DNA of 64,000 nucleotides from Nocardioides abyssi. GTDB lineage: Bacteria; Actinomycetota; Actinomycetes; Propionibacteriales; Nocardioidaceae. The notes beneath the pieces are model-generated. The model saw only the letters and a program-made list of their open reading frames with translations. It was not told the origin of the DNA and did no database searches. Of this stretch, positions 10,661 through 19,146 are shown piece after piece. Where the stretch lies: positions 1 through 64,000 of the forward strand of contig NZ_JAUHJR010000009.1 in the NCBI RefSeq assembly GCF_030412915.1. Direction: 5' to 3'. The translations under genes were made by a program, and so were the position numbers. How positions within the stretch are numbered: position 1 is the first letter of the stretch; each line of letters opens with the position of its first letter.

Positions 10661-12124
10661 TCAGTCCCAGGTGTGGACCGGCTCGTTGCTGTGCATCCGC
10701 TCGCGGTACTCCAGCAGCGTGGCGCGCAGGGCGTCGTAGCGCTGCTCGCCGGCGCGGTCGTGCATCCGCCGGGCGAACCACTCCGCGCCGTTGACCCCGG
10801 TGAGGCAGCGCTGCTCGATGATCGAGAGCAGCCGGTCGGACTCCGCCGCCTCCACGCCCCAGGCGTCCAGGCCGGCCCGCGCCATCGGCAGCAGCCGGCG
10901 CAGCACCAGCTCGGTCGCCCGGACCTGGCCGACGCCGGGCCAGTAGACGTGGGCGTCGATCCCCTGCTGGGCGGCGACGTGGAAGTTCTCCTCCGCCGCG
11001 CTGAAGGACATCTGCGACCAGAGCGGCCGCTCGCTCTCGGCGAGGTGGCGGACCAGGCCGAAGTAGAAGGCGGCGTTGGCCGCGGTGTCGGCGACCGTCG
11101 GGCCGGCGGCGAGCACCCGGTTCTCCACCCGCAGGTGGGGCACCCCGCCGGCGATGTCGTAGACCGGCCGGTTCCACCGGTAGATCGTGCCGTTGTGCAG
11201 CCGCAGCTCGGCGAGGTTGGGGGTGCCGCCGCCCTCGAGGACGGCCAGCGGGTCCTCCTCGTCGGTGATCGGCAGCAGGGCCGGGAAGTAGCGGACGTTC
11301 TCCTCGAACAGGTCGAAGACCGACGTCACCCACCGCTCGCCGAACCACACGCGCGGGCGCACGCCCTGGGCCTTGAGCTCCTCGCTGCGGGTGTCGGTGG
11401 CCTGCTCGAAGAGCGGGATGCGGGTCTCGCGCCACAACTCCTTGCCGAGGAGGTACGGCGAGTTGGCGCCGACCGCGAGCTGGACCGCGGAGATCGCCTG
11501 GCTGGCGTTCCAGTACGACGCGAACTGGGCCGGCGAGGTCTGCACGTGCAGCTGGGTGCTGGTGCAGGCCGCCTCCGGGACGATCGAGTCGGTAGTCGTC
11601 ACCAGCCGCTCCGGCCCGTCGATGGAGATCGCGATGTCCTCGCCGCGGGCGTCGAGGATCTGCTCGCTGAGCAGCTTGTAGCGCGGGTTGGGGCTGAGGC
11701 TGTCCGGGCTCATGTGGTCCGGGGTGAGCGTCGGCAGGATCCCGATCATCACCAGGTGCGCCCCGACCGCGGACGACTTGGCCTCGGCGTCGTTGAGGCT
11801 GCGCCGCAGCTCGTCCTCGAAGGTCCGCAGCCCGCCCTCGCGCAGCTTGGCCGGCGGCACGTTGATCTCGATGTTGAACTGGCCCAGCTCGGTCTGGAAG
11901 TCCGGGTCGGCGATCGCCTCGAGCGCCTGGGCGTTGCGCAACGCCGGGTCGCCGAGCTCGTCGACGAGGTTGAGCTCGACCTCGAGCCCGGTCATCGGGT
12001 CGTCGGTGTCGAAGCGCGAGTCGCGCAGCATCCGGGCGAAGACGTCGAGGCACCGACGGACCTTCTCGCGGTGCCGCGTGCGGTCGGCCCGCGAGAACTC
12101 CTGTGCGTCGACCTCCTCACCCAT
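10661..12124 (-). CDS. Glutamate-cysteine ligase family protein (GCS2-like)
   Basis: A 487-residue member of the carboxylate-amine ligase/GCS2 group, which forms an amide with the gamma-carboxyl of glutamate using ATP. Seen in sequence: TGLEVELNLVDE (the metal/ATP glutamate block, about 45-56), ELGQFNIEINVPP at about 79-91, and HLRVENRVLAAGPTVADTAANAAFYFGL near 325. The length fits the actinobacterial proteins annotated as glutamate-cysteine ligase. Actinobacteria make mycothiol, so the true acceptor may not be cysteine for glutathione; ergothioneine or another metabolite is possible. The ATG at 12124 is followed by GGTGAGGAG, and there is no clear ribosome binding site. Confidence 0.78.
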   Translation of the reverse strand: MGEEVDAQEFSRADRTRHREKVRRCLDVFARMLRDSRFDTDDPMTGLEVELNLVDELGDPALRNAQALEAIADPDFQTELGQFNIEINVPPAKLREGGLRTFEDELRRSLNDAEAKSSAVGAHLVMIGILPTLTPDHMSPDSLSPNPRYKLLSEQILDARGEDIAISIDGPERLVTTTDSIVPEAACTSTQLHVQTSPAQFASYWNASQAISAVQLAVGANSPYLLGKELWRETRIPLFEQATDTRSEELKAQGVRPRVWFGERWVTSVFDLFEENVRYFPALLPITDEEDPLAVLEGGGTPNLAELRLHNGTIYRWNRPVYDIAGGVPHLRVENRVLAAGPTVADTAANAAFYFGLVRHLAESERPLWSQMSFSAAEENFHVAAQQGIDAHVYWPGVGQVRATELVLRRLLPMARAGLDAWGVEAAESDRLLSIIEQRCLTGVNGAEWFARRMHDRAGEQRYDALRATLLEYRERMHSNEPVHTWD

Positions 12125-12220
12125 GCCGGGCAGCCTCTCGCACGTCGCGGGTGCCTGTCATCAGGGTGGTCGCCACGTCGAGGAGGTACCCACTTCGGCG
12201 GCGCCCCGCATGAGCCGGCG

Positions 12221-13183
12221 TCAGCCGGCGCCCGCCTCGTCCCAGACCGTGGGCGGGACCGCGTTGGTCAGGACCTGCGCGAGGTAGCCGGCCAGCCGGT
12301 GGCCGGGGGTGACGTCGAGGCAGCGGTCGACCGCGCACCAGGCCAGCGCGCCGTGCCCCGACAGCCACGCGGCGAAGCCGAGCAGTGCGGCCGGGTCGGC
12401 CAAGAAGGCGTCCGGGGTGCGGCGGACGACGTCGGTCCAGAAGCGGACGTGCGCCGCTGCCTCGGAGCGGCGCATCAGCTCCCAGGTCGCGTCGCGGACG
12501 GGCACGTCGAGCATCCCGACGACCAGGCGCGCGACCTCGGCGTCGGTCGGCGCGGTGCCCGCCTGGACGCAGCGGTCGACGAGCTCGGCGGCCCACCGGC
12601 TCTCCGCCGGCACCGAGGGCTCGCCCCCGGGCAGCGCGACGACCGCCTCGAGGACGGCGTGCACCCGGGCGGGGTCGGCGGCCACGGACTCGGCGAGCGC
12701 CTCGCGGGAGTCGAGCATGACCTGCCCGTCGAGCACGGCCTGCGCCGTGAACGGGTGGGCGGAGACGTCGTAGGGCACGCCGTGGGCCGGCACCCCGTCG
12801 CGCGACCCGCAGGCGACGTACCACCGGCCCTCATGGGCGCGGACGGACTCGACCACGTCGATCCCCTCGCGGGTGAAGGCCCGGACCGCGGCGCGGGCGG
12901 CCCGGCTCGCCGCACGCTCGTCGCCGGTGACGAGGATGAGGGCGACCGCGCGGACCCGCTGGCGCCGGCACGGCTCGAGCAGCTGCCGGGCGGCCGCCTC
13001 CGCCTCGTGCTGGGTGGTGGGCAGGTCGATGCGGGCGTGCACGGAGCGGTCGCCGCCGAAGGTGAGCAGGACGATCGACTCCCGCGGTCGGAAGCCGAGG
13101 ACGACGGGCACGGCGGCCAGCAGGTCCTCGGTCGTGCGGGCGGTGTACGGGGAGCGGCCGCTGGCCGGGTGCGATGTGGTCAT
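12221..13183 (-). CDS. DUF4192 family protein
   Basis: A 320-residue soluble protein of the actinobacterial family DUF4192, function unknown. The diagnostic start is present: ARTTEDLLAAVPVVLGFRPRESIVLLTF, followed by the HARIDLP strand and a central AVALILVTGDER segment. The C-terminal half contains LLGFAAWLSGHGALAWCAVDRCL, also typical. It begins at ATG 13183 after GGGGAGCG. It is divergent from dinB, with about 100 bp of shared control region; in other actinobacteria DUF4192 genes also sit near sigma and repair genes, but no role is established. Confidence 0.82.
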   Translation of the reverse strand: MTTSHPASGRSPYTARTTEDLLAAVPVVLGFRPRESIVLLTFGGDRSVHARIDLPTTQHEAEAAARQLLEPCRRQRVRAVALILVTGDERAASRAARAAVRAFTREGIDVVESVRAHEGRWYVACGSRDGVPAHGVPYDVSAHPFTAQAVLDGQVMLDSREALAESVAADPARVHAVLEAVVALPGGEPSVPAESRWAAELVDRCVQAGTAPTDAEVARLVVGMLDVPVRDATWELMRRSEAAAHVRFWTDVVRRTPDAFLADPAALLGFAAWLSGHGALAWCAVDRCLDVTPGHRLAGYLAQVLTNAVPPTVWDEAGAG

Positions 13184-13287
13184 GGGTCGACGCTCCCCGG
13201 GGCGACCGGCCGTGGGGCGGGTGTGCGAGGGGACCTGTGGACGACGACGCGCGAGGCGTCACCTGGGGACGGGAGGTGGGCCGCAGG

Positions 13288-13293
13288 TAGGTT
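13288..13293 (+). promoter_or_regulatory. -10 box upstream of dinB
   Basis: TAGGTT, 6 nt before an ATG at 13300 that opens a seven-codon frame overlapping dinB. I see no LexA-type palindrome near it. Confidence 0.45.
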
Positions 13294-13299
13294 CCGCCC

Positions 13300-13323
13300 A
13301 TGACCGGCCGGAGGGGGCGCTGA
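13300..13323 (+). CDS. Seven-codon leaderless leader ORF coupled to dinB
   Basis: A candidate upstream frame encoding MTGRRGR and stop. Its ATG is placed 6 nt after a TAGGTT -10 box, as in the other leaderless genes here, and its TGA overlaps the dinB ATG (TGATG, 13321-13325). The dinB ribosome binding site GGAGGGG lies inside it. Translation of the leader could therefore control access to dinB. It may also simply be a chance ATG in a short 5' leader. Confidence 0.35.
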   Translation: MTGRRGR

Positions 13324-14642
13324 TGCGGGCGCACGCATCGGTCATGCACCTCGACCTCGACGCGTTCTTCGCCGCGGTCGAGCAGCGGGACAAGCCCTCG
13401 CTGCGCGGCAAGCCGGTGGTCGTCGGCGGGGTCGGCGGGCGCGGGGTCGTCTCGACGGCGTCCTACGAGGCCCGGGTGTACGGCGTCCGCTCGGCCATGT
13501 CGACGCGCGAGGCGCGCTCGCGCTGCCCCCACGCGGCCTTCCTCAGCGGTCGCTTCCACGCCTACCGCGAGGCCTCGCACGCGGTGATGTCGCTGCTGCG
13601 CTCGGTCTCGCCGCTGGTCGAGCCGCTGTCGCTGGACGAGGCGTTCGTCGACCTCGAGCGGGCCGGCCTGCCGGACCTGGAGGTGGAAACGGTGACCGCC
13701 TTCGCCGAGGAGCTGCGCGGCCGCGTCACCGAGGCGACACGCGGCCTGACCGCGTCGGTCGGGCTCGGCACCAGCAAGTTCATCGCCAAGGTCGCCAGCG
13801 ACCTCGACAAGCCCGACGGCCTGGTCGTCGTCGCGCCCGGCACCGAGCGCGACCTGCTGCGCCCGATGAGCGTCACGGTGATCCCGGGCGTCGGGCCGGC
13901 GACGACCGAGCGGCTGCGGCGCGCCGGCATCACCACGGTGGCCGACCTCGAGGCGGTCAGCCTCGACGAGCTCGTCCGCCTGGTCGGCAAGGCGCACGGC
14001 TCGGGCCTGTGGTCGCTGGCCCGGGCGCAGGACGACAGAGCGGTCGTCGCCGACCGGGAGGCGAAGTCGGTCAGCGTCGAGGGCACCTACGACACCGACC
14101 TGACCGACCGCCGGCTGATGGAGGGGCTGCTCACCCGCCAGGCCGGGGAGGTCGCGACGCGGCTGCGCAAGCACGGCCTGTCGGGTCGGACCATCACGAT
14201 CAAGGTGCGGCTGCACGACTTCACCACGCTCAGCCGGTCCAGCACGCTCGTCTCCCCCACCGACGCCACCGCCACCATCGCCCGCACGGCCCGGGCGCTG
14301 CTCGCCGACCTCGACACCTCCGGCGGTGTCCGGTTGCTCGGCGTCGGCGTCTCGGGCCTGGCCGACTGGGTGCAGGAGGACCTCTTCGGCGAGACCGAGG
14401 CCGAGGAGGAGCCGCTGCCCGAGGTCGAGGTGCCGCACCACTCGCGCCGCACCTGGGCGCCCGGCATGGACGTCGAGCACACCGAGATGGGCCGCGGCTG
14501 GGTGTGGGGCTCGGGCCGGGGCGTGGTCACGGTCCGCTTCGAGACCGCCGAGACGCCGGCCGGGCCGGTGCGCTCCTACGCCGAGGACGACCCGGCGCTC
14601 AGCGCGTGGGTGCCGCCGCCGCTGCCGGACGAGCAAGGCTGA
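13323..14642 (+). CDS. dinB: DNA polymerase IV (Y-family translesion polymerase)
   Basis: A 439-residue Y-family DNA polymerase that copies past damaged bases. The catalytic acids are present: Asp11 in HLDLDAFFAAVEQ and Asp105-Glu106 in SLDEAFVDL, plus the ASYEARVYGVRSAMS palm/finger block and the HhH pair (VIPGVGPATTERLRRAGI). The C-terminal extension (about 350-439, acidic then Trp-rich) is longer than in E. coli DinB, and no clear beta-clamp peptide is evident. The ATG at 13323 is preceded by GGAGGGG and overlaps a tiny leader frame. It runs tail to tail with pxpC, and the two coding regions overlap by 44 bp. Confidence 0.93.
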   Translation: MRAHASVMHLDLDAFFAAVEQRDKPSLRGKPVVVGGVGGRGVVSTASYEARVYGVRSAMSTREARSRCPHAAFLSGRFHAYREASHAVMSLLRSVSPLVEPLSLDEAFVDLERAGLPDLEVETVTAFAEELRGRVTEATRGLTASVGLGTSKFIAKVASDLDKPDGLVVVAPGTERDLLRPMSVTVIPGVGPATTERLRRAGITTVADLEAVSLDELVRLVGKAHGSGLWSLARAQDDRAVVADREAKSVSVEGTYDTDLTDRRLMEGLLTRQAGEVATRLRKHGLSGRTITIKVRLHDFTTLSRSSTLVSPTDATATIARTARALLADLDTSGGVRLLGVGVSGLADWVQEDLFGETEAEEEPLPEVEVPHHSRRTWAPGMDVEHTEMGRGWVWGSGRGVVTVRFETAETPAGPVRSYAEDDPALSAWVPPPLPDEQG

Positions 14643-15471
14643 ACCGCACCTCGTCGCCCGGCCGCAGCTGGGCGCACCGCCACAGGTCGCCCGCGTCGAC
14701 GACCGCGACGACCGGGTAGCCGCCCGTCACCGGGTGGTCGGCCAGGAACACCACCGGCCGCCCGCTCGGCGGCACCTGCACCGCGCCGAGCACCATCCCC
14801 TCGCTGGGCAGCTCCCCGCTCCGCACGCGCTCCAGCGGCGGCCCGGCCAGGCGCAGCCCGACCCGGTTCGACGCCTCCTCCACGGTGTACGCCGCGTGGC
14901 ACATCGCTGCGACCGGGTCGCCGGCGAACCAGTCGGCCCGCGGGCCGGGGTGCAGGCGCAGCGGCCCCGGACGACCCGGCCGCGGGGTGTCGAGCGCCGC
15001 GGGCGGCCCGGGGGGCAGCCCGACCGGCAGCACGGCCCCGGCCTCCACGCGGGGCGGACCGACCCAGGCGAGCGTGTCGGTGGAGCGGGAGCCCAGCACC
15101 GGCTCGACCGCGATGCCGCCCGCGACGGCGAGGTAGGAGCGCACCCCGCGCCGCGGCGTACCCAGCTCGAGGAGGGCGCCGGCGGGGAGCCGCTCGGCCC
15201 GGGCGTGCCCGCGGGGGCGGCCGTCGACGAGCACGGGTCCCTCGGCGCCGGTGACGGCGACCCAGCAGTCGGCGGAGGCGCGGACGGCGAGGCCGCCGAG
15301 CGTCGTCTCGAGCACGGCGGCGTCGGCGGGGTTGCCGACGAGCCGGTTGGCGAGGTCGGCCGCGGGCGCGTCGAGGGCGCCGGCGCGCGGCACGCCGAGG
15401 TGCGCCCAGCCGGGGCGGCCCCGGTCCTGGACGGTGGTGAGGTGGCCGGCGGCCAGCACGTGCAGCCTCAT
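14599..15471 (-). CDS. pxpC: 5-oxoprolinase subunit C (biotin-dependent carboxyltransferase-like, KipA)
   Basis: A 290-residue subunit of the ATP-dependent 5-oxoprolinase PxpABC, which opens 5-oxoproline to glutamate. It matches the KipA/AHS2 fold: LTTVQDRGRPGWAHLGVPRAGALD at the N-terminus, NRLVGNPADAAVLETTLGG, and the C-terminal SEGMVLGAVQVPPSGRPVVFLADHPVTGGYPV block. It begins at ATG 15471, overlapping pxpB by 4 bp (ATGA type), and is last in the order pxpA-pxpB-pxpC. Its 3' end overlaps the convergent dinB gene by 44 bp. Confidence 0.9.
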   Translation of the reverse strand: MRLHVLAAGHLTTVQDRGRPGWAHLGVPRAGALDAPAADLANRLVGNPADAAVLETTLGGLAVRASADCWVAVTGAEGPVLVDGRPRGHARAERLPAGALLELGTPRRGVRSYLAVAGGIAVEPVLGSRSTDTLAWVGPPRVEAGAVLPVGLPPGPPAALDTPRPGRPGPLRLHPGPRADWFAGDPVAAMCHAAYTVEEASNRVGLRLAGPPLERVRSGELPSEGMVLGAVQVPPSGRPVVFLADHPVTGGYPVVAVVDAGDLWRCAQLRPGDEVRFSLARPAAAAAPTR

Positions 15472-16064
15472 GCGGGCACGAACCGCACGCGGGTCCCGGG
15501 TGGGAGCAGAGCCGGGGGCTCGCGCCGGGTGTCCCAGAGGCCGACGTCGGTGCGGCCGATGATGCGCCACCCGCCGGGCGAGGCCGTCGGGTAGACGCCG
15601 CACCAGGTGCCGGCGAGAGCGACGGACCCGGCGGGCACCCGCGGCCGCGGGGAGTCCAGCCGCGGCACGGACAGCTCGTCGGGCAGGCCGGCGAGGTAGG
15701 CGAAGCCCGGCGCGAAGCCGCAGAAAGCGGAGACGAAGGTCAGCGCGGCGTGCCGCTCGACCACCTCGGCGACGGTGGTCCCCCACGCGTCGGCGACCGC
15801 GTCAAGGTCCTCGCCGTCGTAGGTCACCGACACCTCGACCAGCCCGCCGGTCGGCGCCTCCGCGGTCGGCTCCCAGGCCGCCAGCGCCGGGAGCACCGCG
15901 GCGGGGTCGACGCCGTCGAGCAGCACGGTCGCGGCCGCGGGGACGACCTCCACGACGGGCAGCGAACGGTCGCGGACCCAGGCGGCCAGGGCGAGGGCCT
16001 CGCCGGGTCCGGCCACGTCGACGAGCACGGCGGACGGGCCGACGGGCCGGGCGCGCACGCTCAC
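15468..16064 (-). CDS. pxpB: 5-oxoprolinase subunit B (KipI/AHS1 domain)
   Basis: A 198-residue AHS1/KipI-domain subunit of 5-oxoprolinase. The family block [26 protein letters not shown] at about 120-145, then [22 protein letters not shown], is clear. The GTG start at 16064 overlaps the pxpA stop (GTGA), so the subunits are made from one message with coupled translation. KipI-type proteins were first known as kinase inhibitors in Bacillus; the three-gene arrangement here supports the 5-oxoprolinase role. Confidence 0.9.
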   Translation of the reverse strand: MSVRARPVGPSAVLVDVAGPGEALALAAWVRDRSLPVVEVVPAAATVLLDGVDPAAVLPALAAWEPTAEAPTGGLVEVSVTYDGEDLDAVADAWGTTVAEVVERHAALTFVSAFCGFAPGFAYLAGLPDELSVPRLDSPRPRVPAGSVALAGTWCGVYPTASPGGWRIIGRTDVGLWDTRREPPALLPPGTRVRFVPA

Positions 16065-16765
16065 CCGCGACCCCAGGGCGCCCGCAACGTCCACCCGTCG
16101 GCCTCCAGCGCGGCCCGCACGGCCCGCGCGTTGACGACCGCGCCGGGGGTGTCGCCGTGCAGGCACAGCGAGTCGACGCGCGGCGCGAGCCCGAGGGCCG
16201 CGGCGGCGATCGCGTCGGCGTCCTCCAGCAGCGCGCCCGGCTCGCCGCGCGGCAGCAGGCGGCCGCCGGCGGCGTACCCCCGGTCCGGGAACCCCTCGAG
16301 CCGCATCTCCCGCCCGGCTGCGCCGGCCAGGTCCAGGAACCGGCCCGGCATCCCCAGCACCGGCAGGTCGCCGGAGCCGGCCAGCACCGCCGCCGCCTGC
16401 TCCTCGTCGTCGATGACCCGGTGGTAGAGCGCCCCGTGCGGCTTGACGTAGCGGACGACCGTGCCGGCCCCGGCCGCGATCGACGAGAGCGTCCCGACCT
16501 GGTCGGCGACCTGCTCGCGGAGCACCTCGGAGGGCACGTCGCGGGCGACCCGCCCGAAGCCCTCCCGGTCGTCGTAGGAGACCTGCGCCCCCACCGACAC
16601 CCCGCGCTCGGCGGCCTCGGCGCACACCGCGCGCATGATCGCGGCGGTCCCGGCGTGGTAGCCGCAGGCGACGTTCGCGCTCGTCACGACCGCGAGCAGC
16701 GCGGCGTCGTCGGTGACCTCCTCGCCGAGGTCGGCGTTCAGGTCGACGGCCCGTCCGGTCTCCAC
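16061..16765 (-). CDS. pxpA: 5-oxoprolinase subunit A (LamB/YcsF family)
   Basis: A 234-residue LamB/YcsF-family subunit of 5-oxoprolinase. It shows VDLNADLGE at the N-terminus, ANVACGYHAG, SYDDREGFGR, and VKPHGALYH, all family signatures for the presumed metal-binding active site. The frame is open far upstream, but the GTG at 16765 is chosen because it immediately precedes the conserved first strand and because the divergent peptidase gene starts at 16790. First gene of pxpABC; the enzyme removes 5-oxoproline, a damage product of glutamine and glutamate. Confidence 0.9.
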   Translation of the reverse strand: METGRAVDLNADLGEEVTDDAALLAVVTSANVACGYHAGTAAIMRAVCAEAAERGVSVGAQVSYDDREGFGRVARDVPSEVLREQVADQVGTLSSIAAGAGTVVRYVKPHGALYHRVIDDEEQAAAVLAGSGDLPVLGMPGRFLDLAGAAGREMRLEGFPDRGYAAGGRLLPRGEPGALLEDADAIAAAALGLAPRVDSLCLHGDTPGAVVNARAVRAALEADGWTLRAPWGRG

Positions 16766-16776
16766 GGGCCCGACGC

Positions 16777-16782
16777 TAGCGT
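16777..16782 (+). promoter_or_regulatory. -10 box of the S9 peptidase gene (leaderless)
   Basis: TAGCGT, 7 nt before the ATG at 16790, in the 24-bp gap to the divergent pxpA gene. No ribosome binding site is present. Confidence 0.5.
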
Positions 16783-16789
16783 TGCCGGC

Positions 16790-18997
16790 ATGCAGCCCGC
16801 CGCCGTCCCACCCGTCGCCGACCGCCGCCCCACCACCCGCGAGATCCACGGCCACACCCGCGTCGACGACTACGAGTGGCTGCGGGACAAGGACTCCCCG
16901 GAGGTCCTCGCCCACCTCGAGGCCGAGAACGCCTACACCCAGGAGCGCACCGCCCACCTCGCCGACCTGCGGCAGTCGATCTTCGAGGAGATCAAGGCCC
17001 GCACCCGCGAGACCGACCTGTCCGTGCCGACGCGCAACCGCGGCCACTGGTACTACGGCCGCACCTTCGCCGGCAAGGAGTACGGCGCCACCTGCCGCGT
17101 CCCGGTCGCCGACCCCGACGACTGGACCCCGCCGACCCCGGCGGAGGACTGCGCGCCCGACGAGCCGGCACTGCCCGGCGAGGAGGTGCTGCTCGACCTC
17201 GACGCGCTCGCCGAGGGCCACGACTTCTTCTCCCTCGGCGGCTCCTCGATCAGCCCCGACGGCACCCTGCTGGCCTACTCCACCGACACCGTCGGCGACG
17301 AGCGCTACACCGTGCGCGTCAAGGACCTCGGCACCGGCGGGTTGCTGGACGACGAGATCACCGGCGTCATCGGCGGGGCCACCTGGGACCGCGACGGCGA
17401 GAACCTCTACTACACGACCGTCGACGACTCCTGGCGCGCCGACAAGATCTGGCGGCACCGCCTCGGCACCGCCCAGGCCGACGACGAGCTGGTCCACCAC
17501 GAGACCGACGGCCGCTTCTGGGTAGGCGTCGGCCGCACCCGCACCGACCGCTTCATCGTGGTCGCGGCGGGCTCCAAGGTCACCTCGGAGTACCGCTACC
17601 TCGACGCCGACCACCCCGAGCTCGGCCTCCAGGTCTTCGCCGAGCGGGTCGAGGGCATCGAGTACTCCCTCGACCACGCCGTCATCGCCGGCGACGACCG
17701 GTTCCTGGTGCTGCACAACGCCGCCGGGGCCGACTTCGAGATCGGCACCGCGCCGGTCGAGCCGACGCCGATCGCGGACCTGGTGCCGCTGGTCCCCCAC
17801 GACCCCGAGGTCCGCCTCGAGGACGTCGACGCCTTCGCCGGCCACCTCGTCGTCCACCAGCGCAGCAACGGCCTCACCCAGCTGCGGATCATCGAGCTCG
17901 GCGCCGACGGCCCCGGCGAGGACTACCTGGTGGAGTTCTCCAAGCCGCTCTACACCGTCGGCTCCGGCGGCAACCCCGGCTTCGCCCAGCCCACCGTGCG
18001 CATCGGCTGGACCACGATGGCGGTGCCCTCGTCGGTCTACGACTACGACGTCCGCACCCGAGAGCTGACCCTGCTCAAGCAGGCGCCGGTCCTGGGCGGC
18101 TACGACCCTGCCGACTACCAGGAGCACCGGCTCTGGGCGACCGCGGAGGACGGCGAGCGGATCCCGATCTCGATCGTCTGCCGCCGCGACTCCCGCGAGG
18201 ACGAGACGATGGGCACCCGCCCGATCCCGACGCTGCTCTACGGCTACGGCGCCTACGAGGCGTCGATGGACCCCTACTTCTCCGTCGCCCGGCTCTCGCT
18301 GCTCGACCGCGGCGCCGCCTTCGCGATCGCCCACGTGCGCGGCGGCGGCGAGATGGGCCGGCGGTGGTACGACGACGGCAAGCTGATGAGCAAGCAGAAC
18401 AGCTTCTCCGACTTCGTCGCCTGCGCCCGCCACCTCGTCGACACCGGCTGGACGACGCCGGACACGCTCGTCGCGGAGGGCGCCAGCGCCGGCGGCCTGC
18501 TCATGGGCGCGGTCGCCAACCAGGCGCCGGAGATGTTCGCCGGGGTCGTCGCGGGCGTGCCGTTCGTCGACGCGCTCACCACGATGCTTGACGCGACGCT
18601 GCCGCTGACCGTGACCGAGTACGACGAGTGGGGCAACCCCGAGGAGGACCCGGCCGTCTACGAGTACATGGCGTCGTACGCGCCGTACGACAACGTCGCC
18701 GAGCGCCCCTACCCGCCGATCCTCGCCGAGACCTCGCTCAACGACACCCGCGTGCTCTACGTCGAGCCGGCCAAGTGGGTGGCTCGGATCCGCGCGACCA
18801 ACCCGGACGCCGACGTCCTGCTGCGCACCGAGATGTCGGCCGGCCACGGCGGCGTCTCGGGCCGCTACAAGGCCTGGCACGACCGGGCGTTCAGCCTCGC
18901 CTGGATGCTCGACCGGATGGGCCTGGCCGGGCAGCCATCCGCCGGCGCGACCGCGCCGAACACCTCTCGAGGGGACGGCGTCCTGAGAACTGGCTGA
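16790..18997 (+). CDS. S9A-family prolyl oligopeptidase / oligopeptidase B
   Basis: A 735-residue serine oligopeptidase that cleaves short peptides in the cytoplasm. The beta-propeller part covers about residues 1-430 (start: RPTTREIHGHTRVDDYEWLRDKDSPEV), followed by the alpha/beta-hydrolase domain. The catalytic triad is visible: Ser566 in EGASAGGLLMG, Asp652 in SLNDTRVLY, and His686 in SAGHGGVSG. YGAYEASMDPYF and HVRGGGEMGRRWYDDGK also match oligopeptidase B (protease II), which prefers cleavage after Arg or Lys. It has no signal peptide. The leaderless ATG at 16790 fits the start of the conserved N-terminus. Confidence 0.93.
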   Translation: MQPAAVPPVADRRPTTREIHGHTRVDDYEWLRDKDSPEVLAHLEAENAYTQERTAHLADLRQSIFEEIKARTRETDLSVPTRNRGHWYYGRTFAGKEYGATCRVPVADPDDWTPPTPAEDCAPDEPALPGEEVLLDLDALAEGHDFFSLGGSSISPDGTLLAYSTDTVGDERYTVRVKDLGTGGLLDDEITGVIGGATWDRDGENLYYTTVDDSWRADKIWRHRLGTAQADDELVHHETDGRFWVGVGRTRTDRFIVVAAGSKVTSEYRYLDADHPELGLQVFAERVEGIEYSLDHAVIAGDDRFLVLHNAAGADFEIGTAPVEPTPIADLVPLVPHDPEVRLEDVDAFAGHLVVHQRSNGLTQLRIIELGADGPGEDYLVEFSKPLYTVGSGGNPGFAQPTVRIGWTTMAVPSSVYDYDVRTRELTLLKQAPVLGGYDPADYQEHRLWATAEDGERIPISIVCRRDSREDETMGTRPIPTLLYGYGAYEASMDPYFSVARLSLLDRGAAFAIAHVRGGGEMGRRWYDDGKLMSKQNSFSDFVACARHLVDTGWTTPDTLVAEGASAGGLLMGAVANQAPEMFAGVVAGVPFVDALTTMLDATLPLTVTEYDEWGNPEEDPAVYEYMASYAPYDNVAERPYPPILAETSLNDTRVLYVEPAKWVARIRATNPDADVLLRTEMSAGHGGVSGRYKAWHDRAFSLAWMLDRMGLAGQPSAGATAPNTSRGDGVLRTG

Positions 18998-19068
18998 GAG
19001 TACTGCGGCCGTGCAACTCCGGGGGCTCCTCGGTCGTCGTCTCCAGTGAAGGCACTCAGGTTTGGTCC

Positions 19069-19096
19069 GGGAATCGCCGGGACACCGGGTGCGTTG
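19069..19096 (+). promoter_or_regulatory. SigR/SigH-type promoter of the sigB-like gene
   Basis: GGGAAT at 19069-19074 is followed, after GGAAT plus exactly 18 nt, by GTTG at 19093-19096. This matches the published consensus for the thiol-stress factor SigR of Streptomyces (GGAAT-N18-GTT), close to that of SigH in mycobacteria. Transcription would start near 19103, giving a leader of about 44 nt that contains the ribosome binding site GAGGAGGGG. Confidence 0.7.
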
Positions 19097-19146
19097 TAGA
19101 CGGCGTGAGGACCTGGGCAGGTGCTCACAGTGAGGAGGGGCATCGC

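Noticed and set aside
13183-13323. SOS (LexA) box expected upstream of dinB
   Set aside because: No palindrome resembling the actinobacterial LexA site could be found by eye.
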